From contig NZ_PEJS01000001.1 in NCBI RefSeq assembly GCF_002750975.1, forward strand, positions 558,001 to 622,000: a DNA stretch of 64,000 nt, written 5' to 3'. The number at the start of each line of letters is the position of its first letter. Position 1 is the first letter of the stretch. Below the pieces are notes generated by a model. It was not told the DNA's origin. It saw only the letters and a program-made list of their open reading frames with translations, and did no database searches. The position numbers and the translations under genes were made by a program. This DNA is from Stenotrophomonas indicatrix. Lineage in GTDB: Bacteria; Pseudomonadota; Gammaproteobacteria; Xanthomonadales; Xanthomonadaceae. Below are positions 6,818-15,816 of the stretch, one piece after another.

Positions 6818-9745
6818 TCAGAAGCGCTGGGTGTACTTCATGTAGATGAAACGACCGATGTCATAGCCGCCGTAGTACGAGAAGACCGAGCGCGGCTTGG
6901 TGTACATGACCGGGCCCTGCTTGTCGAACACGTTGTTGGCGCCGACCGACACGGTGGCATCCCACGGCAGGTTGTAGCGGAACTGGACGTCGTGGAAGGT
7001 GACCGAACCACGCTCGTTGTAGTTGCGCGTGCCCTTGTACCAGGGAGCTGCAACGTTCAGGTCCGAGCACTCGTCGGCGTACTTGCCCGGGTTGACGCAC
7101 TGTTCCTTGACGCTGGAATAGTAGCGTGCGGTCCAGCTGACGCCGAAGTTCTCCAGATCCCAGCCCACGGTCAGGTTCGAACGCACGCGGAAGCCGATGC
7201 CGGTGTTGGTGGCGATGCCGTTGTTGACGGTCGGCACGATCGTGCTGTCGTTGGACGAGCGGAAGACGTCCTTGGCCACGTAGGTGGTCGACCACGAGGT
7301 GCTCAGCTTGCCGTAGTCGGTATCCAGGCGGTACGTCAGGTCCATGTCGTAGCCTTCCGTTTCCATGAAGCCGGCATTGCGGTTGCCGAACTTCAGGCCG
7401 GTGACGATACCGGTGGTCGCGTTGCGGGTGAAGCGCGCGCAACGGTCGGCCAGGCCCTGCTCATAGCAGTCGATCAGGATCTGGTTCGGGCTGTCGTCGA
7501 CGATGGTGTCGTCGATGCGGATCTTCCACCAGTCCAGCGAAACGTTGAAGTTGCTGATGAAGGTCGGGCTCCAGACCACGCCCAACGTGCGGCTGGTCGA
7601 GGTTTCCGGCTTCAGGTCCGGGTTCGAGCCGGAGGTGAACGGCGTCGGCGTAGCGGCGACGGAGCCTTCGGTCGGCTGGTTGCGGTTGTCCAGCTGGCGG
7701 AAGTTGGCCACATCGGCGATGTCACGTGCACAGCGGGCACGCACTTCGGCGCTGCTGCGGGCCGAGCCGTACTTGCTGTCACACGGGTCGGAGAAGTTGG
7801 CGAAGGTTTCCGAGCCACCGCCGTACAGGTCGGAAATGGTCGGAGCGCGGAAGCCCTGTGCCCAGGTGCCACGCACCAGCAGCTGGTCGATCGGCTTCCA
7901 CTTGAAGCCGAACTTGCTGTTGAGCGTATTGCCGAAGGTGTTGTAGTCCGAGAAGCGGGTCGCCGCGTTCAAGCTCAGCTCACGCGCACCCGGCAGGTCG
8001 GCCAGCACCGGTACGTTCAACTCCAGGTAGGCTTCCTTCACCTTGTACGACCCACCGGTCGGGCCGGCGGCCAGGTTGGTGGTGGCACCGGTCTGCGCCA
8101 GCGGGTCCGGTACGAACTTGCCGGTTTCCTCGCGGTTTTCGACGCCGAAGGCGAAGCCCAGGTCGCCGGCCGGCAGGGTGAACAGGCTGCCGCTGATGGT
8201 GGCGAAGGCGTTCTTGGAGGTGGTGCGGCCGGTTGCGTTCTCCGGCGGGAACAGCCAGTCCTGCAGGGCCTGGTTGTTGGTCATGCCGTACGGGCTTTCC
8301 ACGCCATAGGGAATCAACGGATTCCACGGCATGCAGTTGGCGATCGGCGCACCCGGCGCACCACACTCGACCTTGCCCGTTGCCGGGTTCAGGTAGGACT
8401 TGCCGGTAGCCTGTTCGACGCGGCCCTTGTGCAGGTTGCCGAAAGTGCTCTGGCGCAGTTCGTTCTTGTTGTACTGGTAGCCCACTTCCCAGTCGAAGTA
8501 GCGCTCACCGATGTCGAACGAGCCCTCGAACGCAGCCACGGCGCGGTAGGTCTTCAGCTCGCTGGTGCTGGTGCGCGGCACCTCCCACAGGCGGCGGTTC
8601 CAGCTCACCTCGGTGGGCTTGGCGTAACCGTGCTGGTTGCCGAACGGGTTGAAGTAGCTGTCCACCGACATGCCCTTGATCTTGGCGGTGGCGGTGTCGA
8701 ACGGATAGCCGGCGGTGACGCGGGTCGAGGAGCGCTTGTTGTAGCCCAGCTCGGCCTTGAAACGGACGTTGTCGGTGATGTTGGCCGTGCCCGAGAAGTA
8801 CAGCGAATCACGCTTGATCGGGTAGCTCAGGTGCATCTGTTCATTGGTGTTGCTGACATCACCGGTGAACGCGGTCGGATCGGTGAAGTGGTAGTTCGCC
8901 GGGTTGGTCGGGTCGGTGCCGCGGTTGAGCGCGTAGTCGCAACCGGCTGCCTTGGTGCAGCCCGGGCCGCCCTTCACGCCGTAGAACTGGCCCCACTGGC
9001 TGTTGGTGGTCCAGCCATCGGTCGGGTGGCGGTCAGTGTTGCCGTAACGGCTGAAGCCGCGGTCGCGCGCCCACACGGCCTTTTCTTCCGAGTGTTCGGC
9101 AGCGAAGGTGGCCGAGAAGCGGTCGTTGGACCAGCCGGCAACCACGTCGACGCGATCACGGGCGCCGTCGCCCTCGCTGTACTGGCCGTGGTAGACGTTG
9201 GCGGTGACGCCGTTGACGTTGGTGCGGGTGATGATGTTGATCACGCCGGCCATCGCGTCGGAACCGTAGATGGCCGAGGCGCCGTCCTTCAGCACTTCAA
9301 TGCGTTCGACCGCAGACACGGGCAGGGTCGACACGTCCTGGTAGCCGGAGGTGCTGATGCCCAGGCGCTTGCCGTTGACCAGCACCAGCGTGCGCTGGGT
9401 GCCCAGGTTGCGCATGTTCACGTAGGTACCACCGGCATCCTCACCGGCCGACAGCACGTTGGCACGGCTGATGGTCGGGCTGCCCATCGCGGTCACGTTC
9501 TGCAGGATATCCGACACCGAGCTGAAGCCTTGGCGTTCGATGTCGGCGCGGGTCAGCGCCAGTACCGGCTGCGACGTTTCAACGTCCACCTGGCGGATAC
9601 GCGAACCGGTGATCTCGATGCGGTCCAGGTTGGTCGGCGAAGCGGTGCTGCTGCTCTGGGCGAACGCCGGCAGCGCAGCCAGCGTCGCGGTGGTTGCCAG
9701 GGCGTAGCGGATGGCCTGCCCCAGTGCGGTGGTGCGTGAAGTCAT
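6818..9745 (-). CDS. TonB-dependent outer membrane receptor
   Basis: This 975-residue protein starts with a signal peptide (MTSRTTALGQ...LAALPAFA, cleaved before QSSS). The plug domain follows from about 40 to 190 and includes IEITGSRIR, QPVLALTRADIE, LVLVNGKRL, and VERIEVLKDGASAIYGSDA, the standard plug signature. The rest is a long beta-barrel with alternating hydrophobic strands that ends in an aromatic residue (YTQRF). The length and the NLGTQRTLVLVNGKRL plug form are typical of the oar/CUT-like receptors common in xanthomonads, which import large nutrients such as glycans, peptides or siderophores using TonB energy. No neighbouring gene reveals the ligand. A 316-bp untranslated region precedes the gene. 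Confidence 0.9.
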   Translation of the reverse strand: MTSRTTALGQAIRYALATTATLAALPAFAQSSSTASPTNLDRIEITGSRIRQVDVETSQPVLALTRADIERQGFSSVSDILQNVTAMGSPTISRANVLSAGEDAGGTYVNMRNLGTQRTLVLVNGKRLGISTSGYQDVSTLPVSAVERIEVLKDGASAIYGSDAMAGVINIITRTNVNGVTANVYHGQYSEGDGARDRVDVVAGWSNDRFSATFAAEHSEEKAVWARDRGFSRYGNTDRHPTDGWTTNSQWGQFYGVKGGPGCTKAAGCDYALNRGTDPTNPANYHFTDPTAFTGDVSNTNEQMHLSYPIKRDSLYFSGTANITDNVRFKAELGYNKRSSTRVTAGYPFDTATAKIKGMSVDSYFNPFGNQHGYAKPTEVSWNRRLWEVPRTSTSELKTYRAVAAFEGSFDIGERYFDWEVGYQYNKNELRQSTFGNLHKGRVEQATGKSYLNPATGKVECGAPGAPIANCMPWNPLIPYGVESPYGMTNNQALQDWLFPPENATGRTTSKNAFATISGSLFTLPAGDLGFAFGVENREETGKFVPDPLAQTGATTNLAAGPTGGSYKVKEAYLELNVPVLADLPGARELSLNAATRFSDYNTFGNTLNSKFGFKWKPIDQLLVRGTWAQGFRAPTISDLYGGGSETFANFSDPCDSKYGSARSSAEVRARCARDIADVANFRQLDNRNQPTEGSVAATPTPFTSGSNPDLKPETSTSRTLGVVWSPTFISNFNVSLDWWKIRIDDTIVDDSPNQILIDCYEQGLADRCARFTRNATTGIVTGLKFGNRNAGFMETEGYDMDLTYRLDTDYGKLSTSWSTTYVAKDVFRSSNDSTIVPTVNNGIATNTGIGFRVRSNLTVGWDLENFGVSWTARYYSSVKEQCVNPGKYADECSDLNVAAPWYKGTRNYNERGSVTFHDVQFRYNLPWDATVSVGANNVFDKQGPVMYTKPRSVFSYYGGYDIGRFIYMKYTQRF

Positions 9746-10061
9746 GACGAGCTCTCTCTCTCGGGTCGTGCAAAGGACGCCAAAACGGGCGTCGAAGGAA
9801 TCGGCCGGTCCATGACCGAGCCGATGACCCGATAGTAGTCTCGTTGGTTAATGCTCTGTAAAGAGCATGTGTCGGTTTGTGTCGCTACACATCGCGTGGT
9901 TTCACCAAATGTGAACAAAAGCAGGGGTTTACGTGAAGACGCGGCAGGCACGGCCACCGCCAGCTGCTGCGTTGCAGCAGAAATTGGCGGTCGATTGCGC
10001 GAACTGTAACGAAATGTAATCAGGCGCCGGCCGGCGATCGGACGGCGTCCCGTCGCCCTGC
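9746..10061 (-). promoter_or_regulatory. Promoter region of the TonB receptor with an ATGCTCT dyad
   Basis: This 316-bp stretch has no credible gene. It is locally AT-richer than its surroundings. It contains an exact inverted repeat ATGCTCT-GTAA-AGAGCAT at 9851-9868, about 105 bp before the receptor start. That could be an operator or a leader hairpin. I cannot fix the promoter boxes with confidence. Confidence 0.35.
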
Positions 10062-11588
10062 TCAGACCACGAACGGACGGAACTGGATGCCGAGTCCAGC
10101 GATGCCCTCGGTCTCGCCGATCAGGTCGGCGCGCAGCAGCGGGCGCGCATCGATGAAGTCCTGCGGCACGATCAGCGACAGGCGGCTGTCGTCGGCAGTC
10201 AGTTCCAGCACCGGCAGCGGTGCGTCCTCATGCGCGCGGTTGAGCAGGACCGCCAGGCGCAGCAGGGCAGCCAGGCGCCGTGCGGTCAGCAGCAGGCGTT
10301 CGGGAATGGCATCGAAGGCGGTCTTGCTGATGCCGCGGCGGTGATTGCGCACCAGCGTCGCCAGCATCTGCTGTTCCTGCCGCGAGAAGCCGGCGATGTC
10401 CGAGTTTTCCAGCACGTAGCTGCCATGCACGTGGTAACCGCTGTGGGCGATCATCAACCCCAGCTCATGCAGGCGTGCGGCCCAGCCGAGCATGCGTGCG
10501 TCATCGGCATCCAGCTTCCAGCGCTCCTGCACCTGCTCCAGCAATGACAGCGCGGTGTCCTGCACGCGGCCGGCCTGCACCGTATCGATACCATAGCGAT
10601 GGGTGAGGGCGGCCACCGATTCATCGCGCGGGTCGTTGTCGCCGGCACGGCCGAGGATGTCATAGAGGATGCCCTCGCGCATCGCGGCCTTGCTGACCAG
10701 CAGCTTCTGCAGGCCCAGCGCCTGGAAGGCGGCCTCCAGCACCAGGATGCCGCCGGCGATGATCGGGCGGCGATCGCTGGACAGGCCAGGCAGCACGATG
10801 TCGTCGATCTTCTTGGCCTTCAACAGCTCATCGCGGAGCTGCGGCAACGCCTCGGCGGTGATCGCACCCTTGCTCAGCTTCATCGTCGCGCAGATTTCGC
10901 TGATGGCCTTGTGGGTACCAGACGACCCCAGTGCCTCCTGCCAGCCCAGCGCGCGGTATTTGCTGGCGAAAGGCTGGAACTCCCGGCCAATCTCGGCCAG
11001 TGCGTCCTTCCAGCGCTTCTTGCTGAGTTTGCCGCCCGGGAAAAAGCGACGGGTGCTGGCGATGCAACCGGCCTGCAGGCTTTCGCGCTCCAGGGTCTGC
11101 ATGCCCTTGCCGATGATGAACTCGGTAGAGCCGCCGCCGATGTCGATCACCAGGCGATGCTGGTCGGGCTTGGGCGGTTGCGCATGGGCCACGCCCAGGT
11201 AGATCAGACGCGCTTCCTCGCGGCCACTGACCACTTCGATGGCGTGCCCGAGCGCGGTTTCGGCCGGCATCAGGAACGCCTGCGGCGAGCGCAGCTGGCG
11301 CACGGTGTTGGTGGCCAGTGCACGCACGCGATGCGGCGGGACGTTGCGGATGCGCTGGCCGAAGCGGGCCAGGCACTCCAGCGCGCGCTGTCGCGCTGCT
11401 GCGGAGAGTCCGCCCTTGCCGTCCAGGCCGTCGGCCATGCGCACGGTTTCGCGCAGGCGGTCGATCACCCGCAGCTGGCCAAGCGTGTAACGCGCGATGA
11501 CCATGTGGAAACTATTGGAGCCAAGGTCGATGGCGGCCAGCAGGTCGCCATCCTGCAATGCGGGCGGAGTCGTGGTGGTATGCGGCAT
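10062..11588 (-). CDS. ppx: Exopolyphosphatase, Ppx/GppA family
   Basis: This 508-residue protein has the two-part ASKHA fold of Ppx/GppA. It has AAIDLGSNSFHMVIARY near the N-terminus (phosphate 1 motif), VIDIGGGSTEFIIG near 145-158 (phosphate 2 motif), and an HD-like C-terminal region with LHELG and HRYG segments. Ppx removes terminal phosphates from polyphosphate processively; GppA members hydrolyse pppGpp. Length and neighbourhood (ppk1 upstream, then phoR and phoB) favour Ppx. It acts in the cytoplasm. A 700-bp repeat-filled gap separates it from ppk1, so co-transcription with ppk1 is uncertain. Confidence 0.88.
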   Translation of the reverse strand: MPHTTTTPPALQDGDLLAAIDLGSNSFHMVIARYTLGQLRVIDRLRETVRMADGLDGKGGLSAAARQRALECLARFGQRIRNVPPHRVRALATNTVRQLRSPQAFLMPAETALGHAIEVVSGREEARLIYLGVAHAQPPKPDQHRLVIDIGGGSTEFIIGKGMQTLERESLQAGCIASTRRFFPGGKLSKKRWKDALAEIGREFQPFASKYRALGWQEALGSSGTHKAISEICATMKLSKGAITAEALPQLRDELLKAKKIDDIVLPGLSSDRRPIIAGGILVLEAAFQALGLQKLLVSKAAMREGILYDILGRAGDNDPRDESVAALTHRYGIDTVQAGRVQDTALSLLEQVQERWKLDADDARMLGWAARLHELGLMIAHSGYHVHGSYVLENSDIAGFSRQEQQMLATLVRNHRRGISKTAFDAIPERLLLTARRLAALLRLAVLLNRAHEDAPLPVLELTADDSRLSLIVPQDFIDARPLLRADLIGETEGIAGLGIQFRPFVV

Positions 11589-11687
11589 GGGCGAATGTTA
11601 GCCGAAGGGGCGGTGAACTCGTCACCGCGCGGCCTTCACATTTTGGAGGGGGAGTGCGGCAGGGCTGCGCCCTGCACCCGCCGAAGC

Positions 11688-11711
11688 GGTAGTGCCGGCC
11701 GCTGGCCGGCA
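11688..11711. repeat. SMAG-type palindrome (GTAGTGCCGGCC form)
   Basis: GGTAGTGCCGGCC and GGCCGGCA form a short hairpin behind the GTAG tetranucleotide. Similar units occur at 19127-19198. Confidence 0.6.
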
Positions 11712-11720
11712 ACCTCAACG

Positions 11721-11757
11721 TAACAGCAACAGCAACAGCAACGGCAACGGCAACAGC
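11721..11757. repeat. Hexanucleotide microsatellite (AACAGC/AACGGC)
   Basis: About six tandem AAC(A/G)GC units lie between ppx and ppk1 and are not in a gene. Such arrays can change copy number by slippage. Confidence 0.75.
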
Positions 11758-11773
11758 TGGCTTCCTGTGGGAT

Positions 11774-11874
11774 GGCGGGGTGGGTCCGGTTGCGGGGGAC
11801 GCCGTAAACCCGTCCATGGGGGCTTGACCGCGGCATCCATGCCGCGGACACCCCCGCAACCGGACCCACCCCGC
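11774..11874. repeat. Long-arm inverted repeat element, copy 1
   Basis: Perfect 25-bp arms lie at 11774-11798 and 11850-11874, both built around GGCGGGGTGGGTCCGG. They enclose about 51 bp that itself holds a CCGCGGCAT/ATGCCGCGG hairpin and the sequence ACGCCGTAAACCC. A diverged copy lies in the opposite orientation at 36328-36406. It has no coding capacity and looks like a dispersed non-autonomous or REP-like element. Confidence 0.7.
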
Positions 11875-11921
11875 CTTTGACAGTTTTTCGCGATCTGTCG
11901 GAATGGCATGGCCTGCGCATG

Positions 11922-12267
11922 GTGGGTGTCGACCTTGGTCGACACGGTGGATCCACGCCATGCGTGGATGAATCCAAACGTGCCAACCGAGGTTGGCATC
12001 TATCGGATCAAAGGGCCTGCATATGTCGACCTTTGACAGGTTCACGCGGCTGTTGGTGGGTGTCGACCTTGGTCGACACGGTGGATCCACGCCATGCGTG
12101 GATGAATCCAAACGTGCCAACCAAGGTCGGCATCTACCGGATCAAAGGGCCTGCATATGTCGACCTTCGACAGGTTCACGCGGCTGTTGGTGGGTGTCGA
12201 CCTTGGTCGACACGGTAGATCCACGCCATGCGTGGATGAATCCAAACGTGCCAACCAAGGTTGGCAC
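11922..12267. repeat. 134-bp tandem repeat array of SMAG palindromes
   Basis: Two full units (11922-12055 and 12056-12189) differ at only four positions, and a third partial unit begins at 12190. Each unit contains three hairpins: GTGTCGACC/GGTCGACAC, ATCCACGC/GCGTGGAT and TGCCAACC/GGTTGGCA. It then has a 55-bp spacer with GGGCCTGCATATGTCGACC. The exact 134-bp period points to tandem duplication of a whole REP cluster. The array fills the ppk1-ppx gap. Confidence 0.85.
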
Positions 12268-12287
12268 CTACCTGGCCACCTACCGGG

Positions 12288-14375
12288 TCAGAGGCCCTGC
12301 ATCAACGCCATCTGCGCCGAATGCGGGGCTTCGTCGTGGGCCGGTGCGCGCTTGTGGTAGATGCCTTCGGCATCCAGCTCCCAGGCGTTGAGGTTGTCGT
12401 CCAGGTAGTTCTGCAGCACTTCGCGGTACACCCGCTTGGCCAGCGCCGGGTCGAGGATCGGGAAGCAGGTTTCCACCCGGCGCAGCAGGTTGCGTTCCAG
12501 CCAGTCGGCGCTGGCGCAGTACAGCTCCGGTGCGCCGTCGTTGCCGAACCAGTAGACCCGGCTGTGTTCCAGGAAACGGCCGACGATCGAGCGCACGCGG
12601 ATGTTGTCCGACACGCCCGGTACGCCCGGGCGCAGGGTGCAGGCGCCACGGATGATCAGGTCGATCTGCACACCCGCCTGTGAGGCGGCGTACAGCGCAC
12701 GGATCACCTGCGCTTCGTTGAGGGCGTTCATCTTGGCGATGATCCGCGCCGGTCGCCCGGCGGCGGCGATGCGCGTCTCGCGCTCGATCCTCGCCAGGAT
12801 CCCGGTGTGCAGGGTGAAGGGCGACTGCAGCAGGCGCTTGAGCTTCATCTTCGACGCCAGCCCGGACAGCTGCTGGAACAGCAGGTGCACGTCGTTGCCG
12901 ATGTCCGCATCGGCGGTGATCAGGCTCAGGTCGGTGTACGCGCGCGCGGTACCGCTGTGGTAGTTGCCGGTGCCCAGGTGCACGTAGCGGCGCAGCTTGC
13001 GGCCTTCGCGGCGCACGATCAGCAGCATCTTGGCGTGGGTCTTGTAGCCGACCACGCCGTACACCACCTGCACGCCGGCTTCCTGCAGCCGATCGGCCAG
13101 GCCCAGGTTGGCCTCTTCATCGAAGCGCGCGCGCAGCTCGACCACCACGGTCACGTCCTTGCCGGCGCGCGCCGCCTGGATCAGTGCATCGACGATCAAT
13201 GAGTCCTTGCCGGTGCGGTACAGGGTCTGCTTGATCGCCAGCACGTTCGGATCGAGCGCGGCCTGGCGGATCAGGTCGAGCACCGCCGCGAACGCGTCGA
13301 AGGGGTGGTGCAGCAGCAGGTCCTGGCGGGCCACGGTCTCGAAGATGCCGTCGCTGTCGCGCAGGGTGCGCGGGGTCATCGGCGGATACTTCAGGTCCGG
13401 CTGGGCGATCAGGTCGTACAGCTGGATGATGCGGTTGAGGTTGACCGGTCCGTCGATGCGGTACACCGCGTTCTCGGTCAGGCCGAAGTTCTGCAGCAGG
13501 GTGCGTACGATGTCGCGCGGCATGTCGTGGGCGATCTCCAGCCGCACTGCAGGCCGGTAGCCGCGGTCCACCAGCTCATCGCGCAGGGCCAGCGCCAGGT
13601 TTTCCACTTCCTCTTCATCCACCACCAGCTCGGAGTTGCGGGTGACACGGAACTGGTAGGCGCCCAGCACTTCCAGGCCCGGGAACAATTCGTCCACGAA
13701 GGTGGACAGCACCGAGGACAGAAACACGAAATTCTGCGGGCCGCCGAGTTTTTCCGGCAGCTGGATGATCCGCGGCAGCGAACGCGGTGCGCGCACGATG
13801 GCCAGATGGCCGCTGCGGCCGAACGCATCGGTGCCCTTCAGCACCACCACGATGTTCAGCGACTTGTTGAGGATCTTCGGGAACGGATGCACCGGATCCA
13901 GGCCCAGCGGCGACAGCACCGGCATGATCTCGTTGCGGAAATAGGCACGCAGCCAGCGCTTCTGGCGGTGGGTCCAGGAGTTGCGGCCGAGCACGCCGAT
14001 GCCGGCCTCCATCAGCGCCGGGCGCAGCGTCTGGTTCCAGCAGCGGTACTGCTGGTCCACCAGCTCGGCGGCGCGCTCGTGGATGGCATTGAGAATGGCC
14101 TGCGGGCTCATGCCGTCCGGCGCCGGCGGCAGGCCGAACTCCTGTGCATGACGGACCGCAGCGGCGCGGATCTCGAAGAATTCATCCAGGTTGGTGCAGG
14201 AGATGCACATGAAGCGCAGGCGCTCCAGCAGCGGCACCTGCGGATCCATCGCCTGCGCCAGCACGCGGAAGTTGAAATCCAGCTGCGACAGCTCGCGGTT
14301 GATGTACAGCGCCGGGTCGCGCAACGGATCGCTGTCCGTGCTCACAGGGAGGGGGAGGGATCCGAGGCTGCTCAT
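12288..14375 (-). CDS. ppk1: Polyphosphate kinase 1
   Basis: This 695-residue protein shows the four-domain PPK1 layout. The N domain begins near LYINRELSQLDFNFRVL. The head domain follows, then two phospholipase-D-like C domains. The autophosphorylated histidine lies in KTHAKMLLIVRR at His447, followed by YVHLGTGNYH. PPK1 reversibly makes long polyphosphate from ATP, associated with the inner membrane. It starts 4 bp downstream of the phoR stop codon, so phoB, phoR and ppk1 are likely one phosphate-controlled unit. The length agrees with the family (about 690-700). The ppx gene lies further on beyond the repeat array. Confidence 0.95.
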   Translation of the reverse strand: MSSLGSLPLPVSTDSDPLRDPALYINRELSQLDFNFRVLAQAMDPQVPLLERLRFMCISCTNLDEFFEIRAAAVRHAQEFGLPPAPDGMSPQAILNAIHERAAELVDQQYRCWNQTLRPALMEAGIGVLGRNSWTHRQKRWLRAYFRNEIMPVLSPLGLDPVHPFPKILNKSLNIVVVLKGTDAFGRSGHLAIVRAPRSLPRIIQLPEKLGGPQNFVFLSSVLSTFVDELFPGLEVLGAYQFRVTRNSELVVDEEEVENLALALRDELVDRGYRPAVRLEIAHDMPRDIVRTLLQNFGLTENAVYRIDGPVNLNRIIQLYDLIAQPDLKYPPMTPRTLRDSDGIFETVARQDLLLHHPFDAFAAVLDLIRQAALDPNVLAIKQTLYRTGKDSLIVDALIQAARAGKDVTVVVELRARFDEEANLGLADRLQEAGVQVVYGVVGYKTHAKMLLIVRREGRKLRRYVHLGTGNYHSGTARAYTDLSLITADADIGNDVHLLFQQLSGLASKMKLKRLLQSPFTLHTGILARIERETRIAAAGRPARIIAKMNALNEAQVIRALYAASQAGVQIDLIIRGACTLRPGVPGVSDNIRVRSIVGRFLEHSRVYWFGNDGAPELYCASADWLERNLLRRVETCFPILDPALAKRVYREVLQNYLDDNLNAWELDAEGIYHKRAPAHDEAPHSAQMALMQGL

Positions 14376-14379
14376 GGCG

Positions 14380-15711
14380 TCATTCTTCGAAGGAGGTCAG
14401 GGGGGCGGACTCACGCGGTCGCACGTGGTCGGCATCGAAATGGCAGGCGAACACCGAGCCCTTGCCGACCTCGCTGTCGATTTCCAGGCGTGCGTGGTGC
14501 AGACCGAGGATGTGCTTGACGATCGACAGGCCCAGGCCGGTGCCGCCGCTTTCGCGCGAGCGGCTGCTGGAGACGCGGTAGAAGCGTTCGGTCAGGCGCG
14601 GCAGGTGGGTGGCCGGAATGCCGTAGCCGGTATCGCGTACCGCCAGCACCACGCCGTCGCCCTCACGGCGGAACTCCACCGCGATGCGGCCACCGGCCGG
14701 GGTGTAGCGGACCGCGTTGGTGACCAGGTTGGAGAACGCGCTGTGCAGTTCCTTGGTCGAGCCCTGCAGGTCCACGCCGGCCAGGTCGTCGATGCTGATC
14801 TGGTGCCGGCCCTGGCTGTGCGCTTCGGCTTCGCGGCGCAGGGTGGCCAGCATGGGCTGCATCGCCACCGTCTCGGCCTCGCTGTGTTCCTGCGATTCCA
14901 GCCGCGACAGGGTCAGCAGGTCCTCCACCAGCTGGGCCATGCGCTGGCTCTGCTTGCGCATTTCCTCCAGCATCGGTCCGGTTCCCGGGAAGTCCTCCGG
15001 GTCCATCATGTCCAGGTAGCCGTGGACCACGGTGAGCGGGGTGCGCAGCTCATGTGAAACGTTGGCCACGAAGTCGCGGCGTACCTGTTCCAGGCGCAGC
15101 AGCTTGCTGACGTCACGGGCGATCAACAGCCAGTAGTCGGACGAATAGGGAATCAGGCGCAGGTTCAGGCGGATCGCAGGATCGACCGGCGAGGGCACGT
15201 CCAGGATCGGTTCTGCATTGCGGCCACCGGCCAGCCAGTGGGCCAGCGGCATCGGCTGCAGGCGTTCGACCAAGGCCTCACCCAGATCGCCCGGATGATG
15301 CAGGCCGAGCAGGGCCGTGGCCGCTTCGTTGAACCACTGCACGCGCTGGCTGTTGCGGTCCAGCACCACCACGGCGTCGGGCAGCGCGGCCGCTGCAGCG
15401 CGATAGCTGCGCAGCATGTCCAGCAGTCGCCGCTTGCGCACGCGCATCTCGACCTGGTTGCGGTACAGCAGGCGGTCCAGCTCGTTCCAGACGCCGGTGC
15501 CTTCGGCGGCGGTGTCCCAGCGCTGGCGCGCGGTCAGCCGGCGCAGCACGCGGCGCAGCCGCCAGTAGTGCCAGACCAGCGTCGCCAGTGCCGCCAGCGC
15601 GATGCACAGCCACAGGTGGCCAGTGAACCAACCGACCAGACCGGCCAACAGCAACACGGTGGCCACGGTGGCCAGTGTCTTCAACCAGGCAGAGCGGATG
15701 TGGCGGGGCAT
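14380..15711 (-). CDS. phoR: Phosphate regulon sensor histidine kinase
   Basis: This 443-residue protein has two N-terminal membrane segments (about 12-28 and 31-46), a short basic linker and a PAS-like domain (about 95-200). The HisKA box FVANVSHELRTPLTVV follows with the phosphorylated His220. The HATPase_c domain has N, G1 and G2 boxes, including NLVTNAVRYTP, VRDTGYGIP and GGTGLGLSIVKH. This is the PhoR layout: no large periplasmic sensor, with phosphate sensed through the PstSCAB/PhoU system. It lies 105 bp after phoB and 4 bp before ppk1 on the same strand, which supports the PhoR call over other kinases. Confidence 0.93.
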   Translation of the reverse strand: MPRHIRSAWLKTLATVATVLLLAGLVGWFTGHLWLCIALAALATLVWHYWRLRRVLRRLTARQRWDTAAEGTGVWNELDRLLYRNQVEMRVRKRRLLDMLRSYRAAAAALPDAVVVLDRNSQRVQWFNEAATALLGLHHPGDLGEALVERLQPMPLAHWLAGGRNAEPILDVPSPVDPAIRLNLRLIPYSSDYWLLIARDVSKLLRLEQVRRDFVANVSHELRTPLTVVHGYLDMMDPEDFPGTGPMLEEMRKQSQRMAQLVEDLLTLSRLESQEHSEAETVAMQPMLATLRREAEAHSQGRHQISIDDLAGVDLQGSTKELHSAFSNLVTNAVRYTPAGGRIAVEFRREGDGVVLAVRDTGYGIPATHLPRLTERFYRVSSSRSRESGGTGLGLSIVKHILGLHHARLEIDSEVGKGSVFACHFDADHVRPRESAPLTSFEE

Positions 15712-15816
15712 TGCGGTCTCGTCGTGGGTTGCGGCGGTTCACGCAGGTGAACCGGAAGTTATAGCAGAGTTGCCGACGCCGGCACCGTGGGGTGCACGGC
15801 GCCGGCACGACGAGGC

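Noticed and set aside
6722..9739. A 1005-codon open frame on the plus strand, opposite the TonB receptor
   Set aside because: It is an exact antisense shadow of a well-supported receptor gene. Its composition (Val, Gly, Ala, Arg rich, no domain) is what high-GC codon bias produces on the opposite strand.
11922..12267. Possible CRISPR array (regular direct repeats)
   Set aside because: The 134-bp period has no unique spacers between short repeats, the whole unit is repeated, and no cas gene is present.
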